Assembly (NCBI GenBank): GCA_011109175.1 | Contig: RDEW01000017.1 | Span: 906,671 to 970,670 of the forward strand | Direction: 5' to 3' | DNA length: 64,000 nt | Origin: Dicyema japonicum | Lineage: Eukaryota; Dicyemida; Rhombozoa; Dicyemidae | Shown here: in pieces, positions 12,106-24,017 of the stretch | How the letters are laid out: every line of letters begins with the position of its first letter | Numbering within the stretch: the first letter of the stretch is position 1 | Notes under the pieces: model-generated | Seen by the model: the letters and a program-made list of their open reading frames with translations, nothing else | What the model was told of the DNA's origin: nothing | The model's database searches: none | Position numbers and translations under genes: made by a program

Positions 12106-13940
12106 TTAAGCCAAAACGAGTAAATTAATCTTAAAATCAACGCACATTAAACGCTGATCTTGCACACGAAAATACTGGGGAGGAGTGACTCCAAGAAGGA
12201 CAGCTGGGATATGACCCACAAGTACATTTTTGGGGGCACAGTTCAGTCTCGTGTAAAACTCCAGGGTGTAAAATATAAAGAAAATTGAAAACCCCACGTT
12301 CAGCATCAAAATAAAGAGCACATTGGCGAACTGGATGAACACACTCATCTTCGGGACGAAATTCATAAGCGCTGCAATTTAAGACACCACAAACTCCCAA
12401 ATCCTAAAAACATGATCAACTGAAGGGGGTAGTAGAATCCCAGCGCCACACAAACGATGTATTCGTGCATAACGGCGGAGATCACGAAAACACAAATCTT
12501 TCCAAACACCTTGAATTTAATCCCCATCATCTAGGAGTCAATCCTTCGTCAACCAAACAGATGTCTCTGTACACGTGACTATACAAAAAGTCATGCACGA
12601 CCAGGTTCCAAGTTCTAAAGAACTCCGCAAAATGTATGGACCTCCACCATTCCTATTTTAACTACAACACCTCCACCTTGTAGAAGTAACGATCTCCGAA
12701 AAGCAGAAGCTCTCCAAAAAGATTCAGCCAACAATGCTGGAAACCATAGAACACTAAATTCAAAAAAACCAGCAAACCCACAAAAACAGTCAGAATCGAA
12801 GGGAGGGCCACTCGTATGAATAGAATGCACAGGTTATTGAGACTCTTCTCCTCGTCCCTGTACTGTTGCATGTAGACAACCAAATATTGGGAAAATAGAG
12901 TCTGGAAAACGTACAAGCAGCACAGAAATTGAACCAGAAAGTAAAGGACCCTCCGCCAGTTCACTCTAAGGTTGGGGGAACTGTTAAGTCAGACATTTCT
13001 ACAACCGGGGATACGTCCGCTGGTACAACAAGCAGGGGGCAAAGAAGAAATAAAGATAACTTGAAAAGGACGGAAAATCTCCACCATCTTTTGAACGGAG
13101 GTTTTCGCACTTATCGATTTTTAAAGTATACACGACCACGTGGCGAACAAAGGAATGCATCTTCATCATCATTCTGACTTGCTCGGATAAAATCATGGCT
13201 CGTGAGCACAGTGACGGTTTTATTGAGAAGATCAGGAAGGCGGGGACCAGCCAGAATAGCGAGTAGAAAATGGAATAAACTCCGAGGAACAGGTAATCCA
13301 GCCTAACAACTGGAATGGGACATTTAAATCACCTTTGTTGGTATTGGGACGGACTATAGTCCACACACGTGTCAGAATATATGTGAAGATGAGGCTGAGA
13401 GTGCCCAAGATTACTTCAAGTTTGAGGATAAAGGCCTTGTGGGAGAAATTCTCGACGATCGGTTTGAAAGGGCTTTTGGTGGTTAAAAATAAACTTAAAA
13501 TTGCCGGAATAGACCAGATTATTCAGAATCAGGAGGACAGTGATCCCGATGAGGATGTTGAAGACCGTCTCAAATTGGCGGAGTCTTAAGAGTCGTCTAA
13601 ATCGTTCGAGTTAGAGTCAAACGTTATTATGGATTCCCTGCTTAAGAAAACTTTGATGGGAATTTTGGAGTCTTTTCTGAAATCAATCAAAAACCAACGA
13701 ATATGTCTTTGAACTTTTCCGTAATCTTCGCTCCGTTACCTCCTCGAAAAAGTCATCCAGACGTTTGGTGAGGAAGGAATCGAATTCATGAAGCACATTT
13801 TGTCGAAAAATCTTGACTTAATTTACCACAAACGTTTGCTTTCTCCCGAAAATCTGACAACGATTCTTCGAAGTCGTTTTCTGGGACCAAAATCTGGTTG
13901 TTTTTCAAATCTAACTTAAATTCATAATTCGACCATTCAT
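12106..13940 (-). CDS. SOAT: Sterol O-acyltransferase (ACAT/SOAT, MBOAT family)
   Basis: An ER membrane enzyme that esterifies sterol with acyl-CoA. Nine minus-strand introns of 22-26 bp restore one frame: 13812-13833, 13677-13698, 13597-13622, 13473-13494, 13310-13332, 12981-13005, 12653-12676, 12531-12553 and 12372-12394. Recognisable blocks in order: 'VLHEFDSFL' and 'SRESII' in the cytosolic N-terminus; hydrophobic segments; '[15 protein letters not shown]'; '[18 protein letters not shown]'; '[20 protein letters not shown]' followed across an intron by 'EWWRS'; '[12 protein letters not shown]'; 'AVMHEYIV' with the catalytic His; and a final '[13 protein letters not shown]'. Order and spacing match animal SOAT. 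The first exon and exact ATG are not resolved, and the last few codons may contain another intron. Confidence 0.9.
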
Positions 13941-14253
13941 GAATATTTAATATAATATTTGACCCAATAATTTTATTTTATATTAATTTAATTTTTTAAT
14001 AAATTCAAAAATAATAAAATTATTATTAATACGTAAAATTTTGCTGTTGGTGTCTAATCTCAACCTTGCTATCGGCAAAAATATAATGAAAAATCAAAGT
14101 ACTGATCACGAAACTACCCACCATTTGTCTACATGGACACACATGGAAGAAATAAAAAGCACATTCACTACTTTTTCGATCAAATTATATTATTAATTAT
14201 ATCAGCATATTTAGAGTAACTTTCCGTTTTATATTTAAATAAATTTGAATAAC

Positions 14254-14900
14254 ATGTCGCGAGCTGGTAGCAAGAGCATAATTCAACAAGAAGAAATAAT
14301 GAGTCGTGCTGCTATTCAAGCCGAACGACTCTCCCTGTTGAGGCTTCTGATGAGTACACAGAGTCTGGAGGAATCCATAAAGTGGTGTGCAGCACGGCGA
14401 TTGATAAGGAACATAATTTTCTGCAGACTGTGCAAGGTTATTTTTTCTGTGTTGAATCTAGTGGTCGATAAACATGTATGGAAATGCAAAAAGTGTAAGA
14501 AAAGGACGAGCATTAGAAGTCACCCATGGTTTGAATTGATCCGATTTGAGGCCCAAGTTGTAGACCCCAAAATGATATCGACTTTGTTTCCGAAGACATC
14601 AAAAACATCCAAACAACTCTGAGTTGTACGCCAGAGATATTCCATGAATGGTCACTACAAATAAACACGGATGAGACAGCCCTTGGGGTCTGTTCGGATA
14701 TATCCTCTGGATGAACATCATGGTACCTGTCAACGACAATATGGAAGTACATTTCAAGTTTACTCAAGAACATCGTGGGCGACCGAAATACTTTTGCAAT
14801 CCAAGAGGACCTAAGGAATTCAAAAATGAAGCTAGAAGACCTAGATTCTCAGAGAATCGCATTCATGTACCTCTTTATATTTCCCCAGGACATTTCTAGG
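14254..14900 (+). pseudogene. Merlin/ISXO2-like transposase, N-terminal remnant
   Basis: The ATG at 14254 opens about 123 codons with the zinc-ribbon leader of Merlin/IS1016-type transposases: a W-C start ('SIKWCAARRLI'), 'FCRLC', a spacer, then 'VWKCKKCKKRTSIR' and an aromatic 'HPWF'. The frame stops at 14622. A further stretch to about 14900 continues in other frames. I did not find the expected DDE region with 'EIDES' and 'GGIER'-type blocks, so the element is truncated or decayed. Confidence 0.6.
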
Positions 14901-17150
14901 AATTCGACTTTTAGGTTCTAGTTACCCACCGGTTTCTTACATTTGTTGGACTGGTAATTATTTTCATCTACCAGATCGGATTATTCTTGTATCGTTTATA
15001 GAAACAGTGGGAGAAGTCCTTCGTGGAAGGGATCGATGAAGTGGGATTTCGTAGTAATTTATGGAGAAGACCGTACTAACTTGACGACGTGAAAACTGAA
15101 ACACAGTTAGACCATCAGTTTCAGTGGGAAGTGTTAATGAGATTGGTTAAGAAAAGGACCGGTGAACAGTCTTAAGATCTATGGCAGTGTTTCTCGACTT
15201 CTTCCCGGGGATCCAAAATTAAGAGAAAATTTTCCGGGTCGTTCAATATTTACAGAAAGACGATAACTACTTTGATTTCAGGTATGTGGCTTAGCGTAAC
15301 TGCGACAGATGGAATGGGTCACCTGAAGCAGAATTTTTGAATCACTCATGAGTTTGGGAAACTCAAGATTGATGGCATCCATCTTTACGATAACTAAGCT
15401 TTGAAAAAATGTCTTGAAACTTGAGAGGAACTTTCAATCAGACGTCAGAACTCTCTACAGTCAGTACATAACCAACCATACTACGGTTAGGCCAGTTGGG
15501 AGATGAACATATAAAATTACTAACCTTGATGCCACTCAAGTACTACAAAACTCACTGGCGTCGTGACAAAGGCAACTCCTCTTTAGGCCTTTGTCAAAAG
15601 ATCCGTCGGTCGATGAAGACGATGCTATGAAAGGTAAAAGAGTCTTCCAAAAAGATTACCAAAAATTTAAATGAAATCAACATCTTAGTGGAAGCTGCAG
15701 AAAAAACCTAGAATTTGATCGAAAAAGTAGGGAATGAGCGTCCATAATGAAAATAGAAATCAACTTGGTGAGCCGTCATGGCTTCTGAGTGTAGTTAAAC
15801 GTCCAGGCAATTGCGAGAGGACCAATACTTTCTGCTTATCTCTTCATTTTTTACCCCAAGATCACTGGATTAGAAAAAGTAAAAAGTTAACTTAATTTGT
15901 CTCGAAACTATGGCACGGGACTTGAATCGGGCGAGCATGCTTTTTATTTCTCTTCCTTAGCTTTCCCCTCCTTTTCCGAGGTTGATAAAAACTCTCTGTA
16001 AATAATGACTTATAAAAAATAAATTTGCTTATATTTCGAAATGATGAGACGGACCTTTGTATCCGTCGATGGTGAGGAAGGATCATGTCCATGTTGTAAG
16101 CAAAAAATGAATGCTGTGAAACATTTAACCATTTGATACGGCAGTCCACGTGTGGAGGCATAATAAGGTTGTGAGGTCAACAGTAAATGGTATTGTGCTT
16201 TATGACAAGTCATCGGGAACATAACTATCCTATAAGTGGGCACTACTAGAATGTTAGCAAACAATGCTGGGGGAGAAAAAACACAAGTATTCTGTACTAA
16301 AAAACGAATTGTGGATAATGCATTCTTTATGTGATGGGAGTGTATTTTGACTCACTTCCACAAGGGGAGCTTGAGGTTGTTGGAAGTGGATAGAAATATC
16401 CATGCATGTATACAAGCAAAGGTGACTCACTTCGTGCGAACTTTCTTGTGCGACCTTAGTGGAGGATGATAATGGTGGACAGTTGGAAGGAATCATCGCT
16501 ATGGGGTGGAAACGAATGCAATTATTGAAGACAAATCATGGTATGGGGGGATTTTCATATATGGACGATACAATGAGTTTCGCGACATACTATATGTTTG
16601 ACAAGATTCTGACGAAAACTGCCGGGAGAGTGAAACTCAATTCCCATATAAGATACTACGGGGATGATTCCCGGAATATTTTTAAAAGTTCAATTCCACA
16701 TTGAATTTGCATTTACAAAGGCCATTAAGCCCAGTGGTCAGAAGATTTATCAGAAGGCTGACTGGTGGAGTAGCTCAGATGCACTAATGTCTTCATCTAT
16801 CAAAATGGATATAACATCGGGTCCCCCTCTCGATGAAGTCAAAAGCCCGAAGTTTTTCAATGAGGGAGCATTTCTGGTTTCGAATCCTGTCTAGTCCTTT
16901 TGGATTGAGTCATCAGTCTGACTTAGAAGTGGATGGACAAGGGAATTGTTAGCTATTAATTCTCGAATGTTAAAAATTATCGCACTTATCAGCCACAAGA
17001 TCCCCGTTGAAGGAGTCTGATCCACGGTAACGTAGAATTAAACAGCATACTTCAATGCTTCAGGCGAAAAGTAATTTATTTTACAACTTGACATTGTAAA
17101 AAAGTCATGATTTCTTTAAGACAGAATATAAAAAAGTCGAAAAATCAAGT
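14901..17150. other. Mostly uninterpretable, two weak open frames
   Basis: 16459-16704 and 16664-16894 (+) are open but not recognised. On the plus strand, 16040-16130 encodes a short CxxC-type piece ('CPCCKQKMNAVKHL') resembling the Cys-His segment found after LINE polymerases, so decayed retroelement sequence is plausible. Several stretches have stops in every frame. Confidence 0.3.
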
Positions 17151-17153
17151 TAA

Positions 17154-17187
17154 TCTTTTACGGCTTCTCCAGTGACCACAATCCAAT
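17154..17187 (+). repeat. Detached copy of the LINE endonuclease SDHNP segment
   Basis: About 34 bp is identical to 18024-18057, where it encodes the LINE endonuclease motif 'YGFSSDHNPI'. Here it sits immediately before the 5' end of the same LINE, out of its normal place, which suggests a template jump or a tandem truncated copy. Confidence 0.7.
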
Positions 17188-17352
17188 ATAAGGTTAGCGT
17201 GGTGTCATGTGGCTCACCAGAAACGGTGTCACCCATTCCAAAATGGAACGAAAAGAGCCAACAGCTTCTCCCCACCGTCCGGTGGTCCTCTCATCTCCTG
17301 TGTCTTCGACCCTGTCTGGTGTCCCCATTTATCCAGACTTTTGATTCTTCTA

Positions 17353-17385
17353 TGTGGGGACGTCGAAACCAATCCTGGTCCATGG
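17353..17385 (+). other. 2A ribosome-skipping motif at the LINE N-terminus
   Basis: The codons read C-G-D-V-E-T-N-P-G-P-W, matching the 2A consensus DxExNPGP preceded by a Leu-rich stretch. Skipping would occur between the Gly and Pro at 17377-17382, just before the endonuclease starts. 2A at this position is known from some trypanosome and invertebrate non-LTR elements. The second copy at 52235-52267 has Glu in place of the first Asp. Confidence 0.85.
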
Positions 17386-18819
17386 AGAGGTTTTACAATT
17401 TTTACAATTATACAACTGAATACGAATGGGATCAGGAAGAAAATCTTTGAACTCCGGGCACTCCTCTGCGAAAATGAGGCTGACCTCGCTTTAATACAGG
17501 AGTCCAAGCTATCTCCCTCCAGCCAACACCCTCTTTTCCCGGATACACAGTGATCCGTAAAGATCGTCAGGAAGGACGCGGAGGAGGACTACTCACTATT
17601 ATAAAGAACGATATTCCTTTTATGGATACAACTCAACGAACCTCAGAGCTTCTTGGCTCCGACAAGACTTTGGAGCAGATTACTGTCAAAATCGAGTTAT
17701 TCCCGTCCTTTTGGATCCATTTGGCTAATTTATATATTCCTCCACAAGGATCGTGTCCGACATCTTACACCCCTGATTTATCACGCATTTCAACATTGAA
17801 AAATCTACTGTTATGTGGGGATCTTAATGCACGACATCCAGTTTGGCTCACTTCCCAATCCTCTGATAACCGAGGAGAACTCATTGCAAATTATCTTCCT
17901 GACCTGATTATACTGAACAACCCTAACTCACATACGAGGACCCCATTAAGGATGACTGATAGCTGCAATCCCCGACTTAACACTATGCTCACCTTCCCTG
18001 GCTAAACTCATTTCATGAAACGTCTTTTACGGCTTCTCCAGTGACCACAATCCAATCCTTCTAAAATTGGGAGGTCTTCGACGATACAGGAGACGGCCGG
18101 CGGAATCAAAAGATTCAAGGATTATACGAAGGTTGACTGGTCCGGTTTTAGTAACCTTGTGGATAAATTCTTGGCCCGGAGATTATCCTCCCCAATACGC
18201 TCTATTGATGAGGCCGCAGAAATTATCAGCGCTACCATCCAGAAAGCGACCATATTTTTATTCCTGTATCGTCATACAAGAAGTTTATTCCTACCCTCAG
18301 CTCTTATACAATAAGTCTTATAAAACAAAGAGACCGGCTGAAGAGATGCCATCTGTTGGACATGAAGTCTTTGACAGCCCTCAGACAACTGAATAAAAGG
18401 ATCTGTCAGAGCATAAAAGAAGAGATGGCAGCATCTAGTTAACCACCTCGACAGGAAAAGTACATCCCGACATTTCTGGAAAACTCTTAAACAAGTCAAG
18501 TCGGAGCTGGATGATGCAGACGTAACCGTAAAGTCTTCTCCTGAACACTTATGCCACCTACATCCTAACACCCTTATGAAACATTACGCTGGAATTAGCT
18601 TCAAACCATTTTCGAAACACCTGGACATTAAGGTGCGTGCCCATAAACCGAAGAAGGAACCTTACCACGAACTATTCACAGATGACCAAGTCTTGGATGT
18701 GATCACCAGATTAAAGAGCTCACGGGCGTGTGGGCCTGACAAAGTATCTTCTATTCACCTAAAACACCTAAGCCACTACGCAATTGGCTACCTCACGCAA
18801 ATATACAACCTGTCCATTA

Positions 18820-20567
18820 GGTTGTAGGAAAAAAAGTCAAGTGGAAAAAAGGTCAAGTTGTCTTTTTTTAAAAGACACAAATTACGGACTTGACTTTTTT
18901 TCCGTTTATAAATTAAGATTTTTATTCATGATCGTTTCATTTTAAAGTAAGCGAGTTTAGAATAACAAATTATTTAAATAGTTAATTTTGGCTAATGTTA
19001 ATGCTTTAGTTTGTAATTGCATTAAAATGTCTCGCCACAACTAAAACTACACGTGGTGGAAATAAATTCTAAAAATAAAACAGATTTTTTCTACTTATAA
19101 AAATTTTTAAAATGTTATAAACATATGATTTTTATTTAACGTGAATCAATGGATTATTTAATGTGAATCAAAAGAATATTTAATATTCCATGCAATTGCT
19201 TTTAGGGCTTCTACTACTGTTTTTTTCCGTCCTGGAGATCCAGACATATATTTAAAAGCCTTTTTTGTCTATCAATCGTTTTTTTATTTGTTCTTGTTGA
19301 AATTCTTTTTCCAAAGGAATCCTGGTCAATAATAGTTTTCGTCATTTTTTCTTCTTTTTGGAATGACGATATAATATTCCATATCGATGGATGACGATAT
19401 CCCGTCAAATTCTATAATTTATTGTTCCACCCTTCACAATAGTTATTTGTTCTTTGTTTATTATTGAGTGTAGCTTCATATTCCATAATTTTGGAGGAAA
19501 CAATGGAACAATGTGCTGTATTCTAACAGTAAGGGGTTTTCTCGATTATTTAAGCAACGATAATAACCGCAAACATATGCACTATCAAAATAATCTAATA
19601 TATATTTTGAATCTGGAACATTTTCTGGCATATTATTCATTAGGAATTCTATTCCTTCTTCCATATCTTGAATGGGTAAAAACGCAAGAGCGTCCATCAT
19701 CGCGCAAAAATGTTAAAATTAATATTTTCTTTATATTGTTTTACTAGATGCAATTCTTGAATTTTTCTCCAGGTTGACTGTCTTAGATGATAATAACATC
19801 CTCTAATGTGTATTCGTCTCAAATACTGCAAGGACAGCTCGAAATACCGAATCTTCAAAGTCTGCCATAATAGTTTCAAGACAAAATTCCAAATTCAAAT
19901 TATGAATTGCATTTTGAATAGCCTCAAAAAATTCTTCGTAAATCTTTCGTGATTTAGAAGGTAATATTCCATAAATAACTGTAATTGCACTGGAATTGAA
20001 CTGAATCCTGATAAAATAGATTTGCTTGAAGATACATGGTGCCATGGAGTAATTTCCATCCATATACCATGATTTTGAATTCGCCAATAACGTTATATTA
20101 GTTTTGGTGCTGAATATCAATATTCTATCGGTTCTTCTATGATTATCATAAATTAAAAAATTTTCTGAATCTGGACCAAGAGTTAAAGATAAAGACGATG
20201 GAATATCTCCGAGATCGAAAATATTTTTTGGAATATGTAGAGGCAAGCGTTGATTCCTTAGTGTTCGCTTGAAAAAATCTGCAGAAGGGAGAATAATTCT
20301 GATTGCTGGAAAAAAGTCAAGGTCAAAAAGATTAAACCAAAGCGAAAAAAGTTAAGTCAATTTTATTATTACCTTGAAATTCTTAAATTGATATAGTCAA
20401 AGCGATTATACCAAAGCGGAAAAAAGTCAAGTATTGAAAAAATTTTTAAAAATTAAAAGATGCTAGTAGTATCACAAAAATGCGATATAAACTAAAAAAA
20501 GACGACTTAACTTTTTTTCCCCTTACGGACTTGACTTTTTTTCCGCTTGACCTTTTTTCCGCACTCC
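18820..20567 (-). mobile_element. MULE (Mutator-like) DNA transposon inserted in the LINE
   Basis: A 1748-bp element flanked by the 8-bp direct repeat GTCCATTA (18812-18819 and 20568-20575). The uninterrupted site is visible in the other LINE copy near 51550-51560. The ends are imperfect inverted repeats of about 40 bp built on GGAAAAAAGTCAAG-like blocks, with extra internal copies near 20310 and 20415. The minus strand carries the transposase. It is younger than the LINE, being nested within it. Confidence 0.9.
19210..20290 (-). pseudogene. MULE transposase, frameshifted
   Basis: Minus-strand frames give the MULE domain in order: 'SWYMDGNYSMAP' with the first catalytic Asp, 'IYGILPSKSRKIYEEFF', 'MADFEDSVFRAV' with the second Asp, 'IRGCYYHLRQSTWRKIQ', 'ALAFLPIQD', 'RTNNYCEGWNNKL' and 'HPSIWNIISSFQKEE'. 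A one-base frame change lies near 19810-19830 between the 'DFE' and 'GCYYH' blocks, and another break near 19410-19480. No intron of the local type repairs them. All family blocks are still present, so the copy is recently dead or the breaks are assembly errors. Confidence 0.85.
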
Positions 20568-20625
20568 GTCCATTAACTATAATATTATTCACAAGAATTG
20601 GAAGATTTCTATCATCAGACCGATA

Positions 20626-22194
20626 TTGAAGGCCAGGAAACCAGAGACAGAACCTGCCTCCTACAGGCCTATCTCCGTTATTAGCACACTGTCAAAAATT
20701 ATGGAGAAACTTGTATTATCAGTCATTATTTCGTATCTTCCGCGTCCTATATTTCAACATGGTTTCCTCCGCGGTAGGTCCACCGCTACATACTTGGCAA
20801 CTTTATCGCAGTTCATTGCCGACGGTTTTAACACCCATCCTCCGCCTCACAAACACACAATCTTGGTTTCTATTGACATCAACAAAGCCTTTGACACTGT
20901 TTCGAGGAAAATCCTGGTTGGAAAAATATTTTCTAATATTCGTCCGAATGTGAAATTATGGCTGGCCAACTTTTTGTCTGGAAGACATGGAAGAGTAGTC
21001 AGTGGTGATCTCAGATCTAGATCACGATTACTACCGAACGGGGTACCCCAGGGGTATCCACTTTCACCAATTCTATTCAACCTATTCCTACACGACCTAC
21101 CTAATGATGGAGACGAAGATTCCCTGCTATTATCCTACACAGACGATGTAGTCATTGCAATACGGAACCGCTCGACGCAAGTCGCATCCTTTAAGACTCA
21201 GACAAAATTGAACATTCTCCACGATTGGATTGTTGGCAATCGACTAANNNNNNNNNNNNNNNNNNNNNNNNNNNNNNNNNNNNNNNNNNNNNNNNNNNNN
21301 NNNNNNNNNNNNNNNNNNNNNNNNNNNNNNNNNNNNNNNNNNNNNNNNNNNNNNNNNNNNNNNNNNNNNNNNNNNNNNNNNNNNNNNNNNNNNNNNNNNN
21401 NNNNNNNNNNNNNNNNNNNNNNNNNNNNNNNNNNNNNNNNNNNNNNNNNNNNNNNNNNNNNNNNNNNNNNNNNNNNNNNNNTCGCATCCCTTAAAACTCA
21501 GACAAAATTGAACATTCTCCACGATTGGATTGTTGGAAATCGACTAACGATTTCTGCAACCAAGTCTATCTGTTCCACATTCACGTCGGACCGTCGTTCC
21601 AAGGATTAACCGAGTCTTTTCATTGGTCCCACTAGGATTCCAGTGACAAGGTCCCCCACTGTCCTTGGAGTCAAGTACGACAGCCTTCTCAAATTCAACT
21701 CCCACGCAACAGACATGATCACCAGGGGTTTCCAGAAAGTTAACCTTATACGCGCCCTTGTTCGGAGGACCACGGGGAACATGGACTTTTCCGTTTCTAC
21801 ACTCTACCAACAAACAATCGCGCCTGCCATTGAGTATGCCTCCGTTGCATGGAGATTCGGGCTATCGGAGTCTTTGGTCCAAAGAATCAACTCGATATAC
21901 CGGAAAACAATCAGTATGCTTTCCCCACGTAATGGATCAACAGTCGACCCACTACTCATGGAAGCTAAGATCCGTAGTCGTGGCTCCGGATTTCTTCGCC
22001 TCTGTGAGGAAGATGGAAATCCGCTTCGCCTGATCCTTCCCATGGCAAGAGAAAACCGATTGGATAAGAAATTCCCTTCCCCTATCGGATTCCTCTGCAA
22101 GACCGAGAGAAGGCTCTTCCGGAAAGTAGTGGGGACGATGGAAGATCACAGACGTCGAATGGGACAAGTGATTGCGAGGACTGGGATCACCTAA
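20626..22194 (+). pseudogene. LINE family A reverse transcriptase and C-terminus
   Basis: Open from 20626 through the assembly gap to 21609, then in another frame from 21643 to 22194. Motif A Asp is in 'SIDINKAFDTV', the 'GVPQG' block is near 21040, and the catalytic 'YTDD' is at 21136-21147 (the sister copy has the usual YADD). The C-terminal frame contains 'AWRFGLSESLVQRINSIYRK' as in Jockey/CR1 elements. The frame break at 21609 plus the YTDD change suggest an inactive enzyme. Confidence 0.8.
21248..21481. other. Assembly gap (234 N)
   Basis: Sequence left of the gap (about 21184-21247) is nearly repeated right of it (21482-21546), differing at a few bases. The gap may therefore be a false join of two overlapping reads or haplotypes rather than real missing sequence. 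Confidence 0.95.
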
Positions 22195-22305
22195 CTGTCT
22201 GACTCTTTTATCTTTGTTTCTCGGTGTTCCCGGGGTTATTAAAATAAAAAAAATAAATAAAAAATAATTAAAAACGGGAGTCCTTTACTGCTCTTTTCAT
22301 TTAGA

Positions 22306-23895
22306 ATGGAAAATTATTATCATGAAATGTCATGGCTTCAAAATTCCACGGAATTTAACGAACAATGGAAAAAACACGACTTTTATCCGACGATGAATAC
22401 CAAGCATTTATTGAAGGTTGAATTAAGATTGCTTAAATTTAGAGTTTCTAACAAAACTCGAACTTGTATTTCATGTATTTTGCAAAAATTGGCCTGACCA
22501 GATTCGAGACCTTGTAGTTTGCAACTCTTCAACTCTCTAACACAATATTTCAGCTGATGGTTTCACTCAAATATTTTTAGTATTCAAGTATTTCCATGAC
22601 ACTAGGCAAATTTTGTCTAAAGTGGCGACATTGACACGGATGGTGATATTGAATGGGAGTTTTGAGACTGATCTAGGAGCATCTAGAATAGCATATGCTT
22701 TGACTTCATATCTATCTACTTTTTTGAACTGTTCACATGCTCAGTCTGTGTTAGCGGGACATCTCTTTTTTGTCCAAATAATCCCATAGAATTGTAAAGT
22801 TTTTCACTGTTAGGATTCTTTGCTTTTTTCCTTACCCGCCTTCTCAATTTTATCGATAGATTCAGGTACTCCACATTTTAACGGGGAATTGACGGATTTC
22901 TTGTTTTTTAGTGTTAATTTTTTAATTCTCGCATTTTAATGACTATTTCTATGAAACTATACTGCGACTTCTCGCATTTGAATGACTATTTCTATGAAAC
23001 TATACTGCCGAGTATTCTAATGTTGCGATTCTACGATATCGGTGTATTCACAAGTCATATATTCGGTTTTACTAGGGGATTTGCTGATTCAGATTTTTCT
23101 GAAATATTCCAAGACTCTGAGGACTGAGAGTTTTTCCACAAAAATATCATATTTTTATGCTAGGCTTATTTTCGATGTTGCTGTTTTTATTAATTGCTAA
23201 AAAATTAATTTGATTGCTTTAAATCTTGTTTTAGGGGAATTTGAGGATGAGAGTCTGTGTTTCGACTTTCTAAAGAATTTTCTAAAATTTCTGAGTTTCT
23301 TGTGGTTTTTATCCTTAGACGCTTTGATTTTCTCGACGGGTGTAAATGACTCTGTGGAAGAGCTCGATAAACTATTTGGAAGTAGACTTCTGCTACATAG
23401 ACGACGGTGAAAAATGATTCTCTGTCTGGGATTGGTCGGAATTTTTTGCTACAGGAGCATCTTATAAACATAATGATAGAACTTGGATGAACTTTTTTCA
23501 TGTTTGATGTCAATTTTGTCTCAAGTACCTACTGAGAGTTCTTCTTTGTGGAAGATTTGTGCCAGCCTGACTAATGATGTCATTAAATTTGTTGCCTTTA
23601 TTTTTTATTTGAGGCTAAATTCGATAAAGCAGGGCGTCATTTTATGTTAAATTCGTTGAAACATCTCTCTTGTCTGCATGGAAATGTTCCTGACGGGGAA
23701 TACTTTTTTAAAGTGGAAAAAATTTGTATGAAACTTTTAGACAGAAATGTTTGTTATTTATATTATTCGAAGGATATTAAGGCTTTGGGAGAATCATGCA
23801 ATTCCAGGAATATTACTGATTCTACAGCTGGTTATTCTTCTTGCTTCTCTACCGGAAAACTTAACTGTATTCGTGCATTGTTAGCAATATTGTGA
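22306..23895 (+). CDS. Unassigned multi-exon gene
   Basis: The ATG at 22306 starts 'MENYYHEMSWLQ'. Removing a 28-bp intron near 22417-22444 joins to 'FLTKLELVFHVFCKNWPDQIRDL'. A later exon (about 22560-22790) reads 'IFLVFKYFHDTRQIL' and 'SYLSTFLNCSHAQSVLAGHLF'. Further exon-like frames occur at 23210-23410, 23520-23640 and 23644-23895. The predicted protein is helical and without recognised domain. Exon joins after 22500 are tentative, and the 43-bp tandem duplication at 22928-23013 lies inside. Confidence 0.4.
22928..23013. repeat. 43-bp tandem duplication
   Basis: Two copies start at 22928 and 22971 and differ at one base. The period is not a multiple of three, so it shifts frame if it lies within an exon of the surrounding unassigned gene. 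Confidence 0.85.
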
Positions 23896-24017
23896 TTATT
23901 TCTTTTTTAAATTATTTTATTTTTTGTTATAGTGACTGATTATTTCTTTTTTAAATTATTTTATTTTTTGTTATAGTGACTGATTATTTCTTTTTTAAAT
24001 TATTTTATTTTTTGTTT
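23894..24017. repeat. 44-bp satellite, three copies
   Basis: Units beginning GATTATTTCTTTTTTAAATT start at 23894, 23938 and 23982. They follow directly on the last frame of the unassigned gene. 24018-25369 beyond it shows no supported gene. Confidence 0.85.

Larger units (their letters stand above)
17188..22270 (+). mobile_element. Jockey-like LINE, family A, long copy split by a MULE
   Basis: The element begins with a short sequence (TTAGCGTGGTG...) also seen at the 5' end of the copy ending at 52437. It carries a 2A motif, an apurinic-type endonuclease, a reverse transcriptase and a short A/T-rich 3' tail ending near 22270. Endonuclease signs are 'IIQLNTNGIR', 'ALIQESKL', 'LLCGDLNARHPVW' and 'SSDHNPILL' (about 18032). 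Polymerase signs are 'SRACGPDKVSSIHLKHL', 'SYRPISVISTLSKIMEK', 'SIDINKAFDTV', 'GVPQGYPLSPILFNLFL' and 'YTDDV'. Frames are broken in the endonuclease half, so this copy is probably inactive. Without the insert and gap it is about 3.1 kb. Confidence 0.85.
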
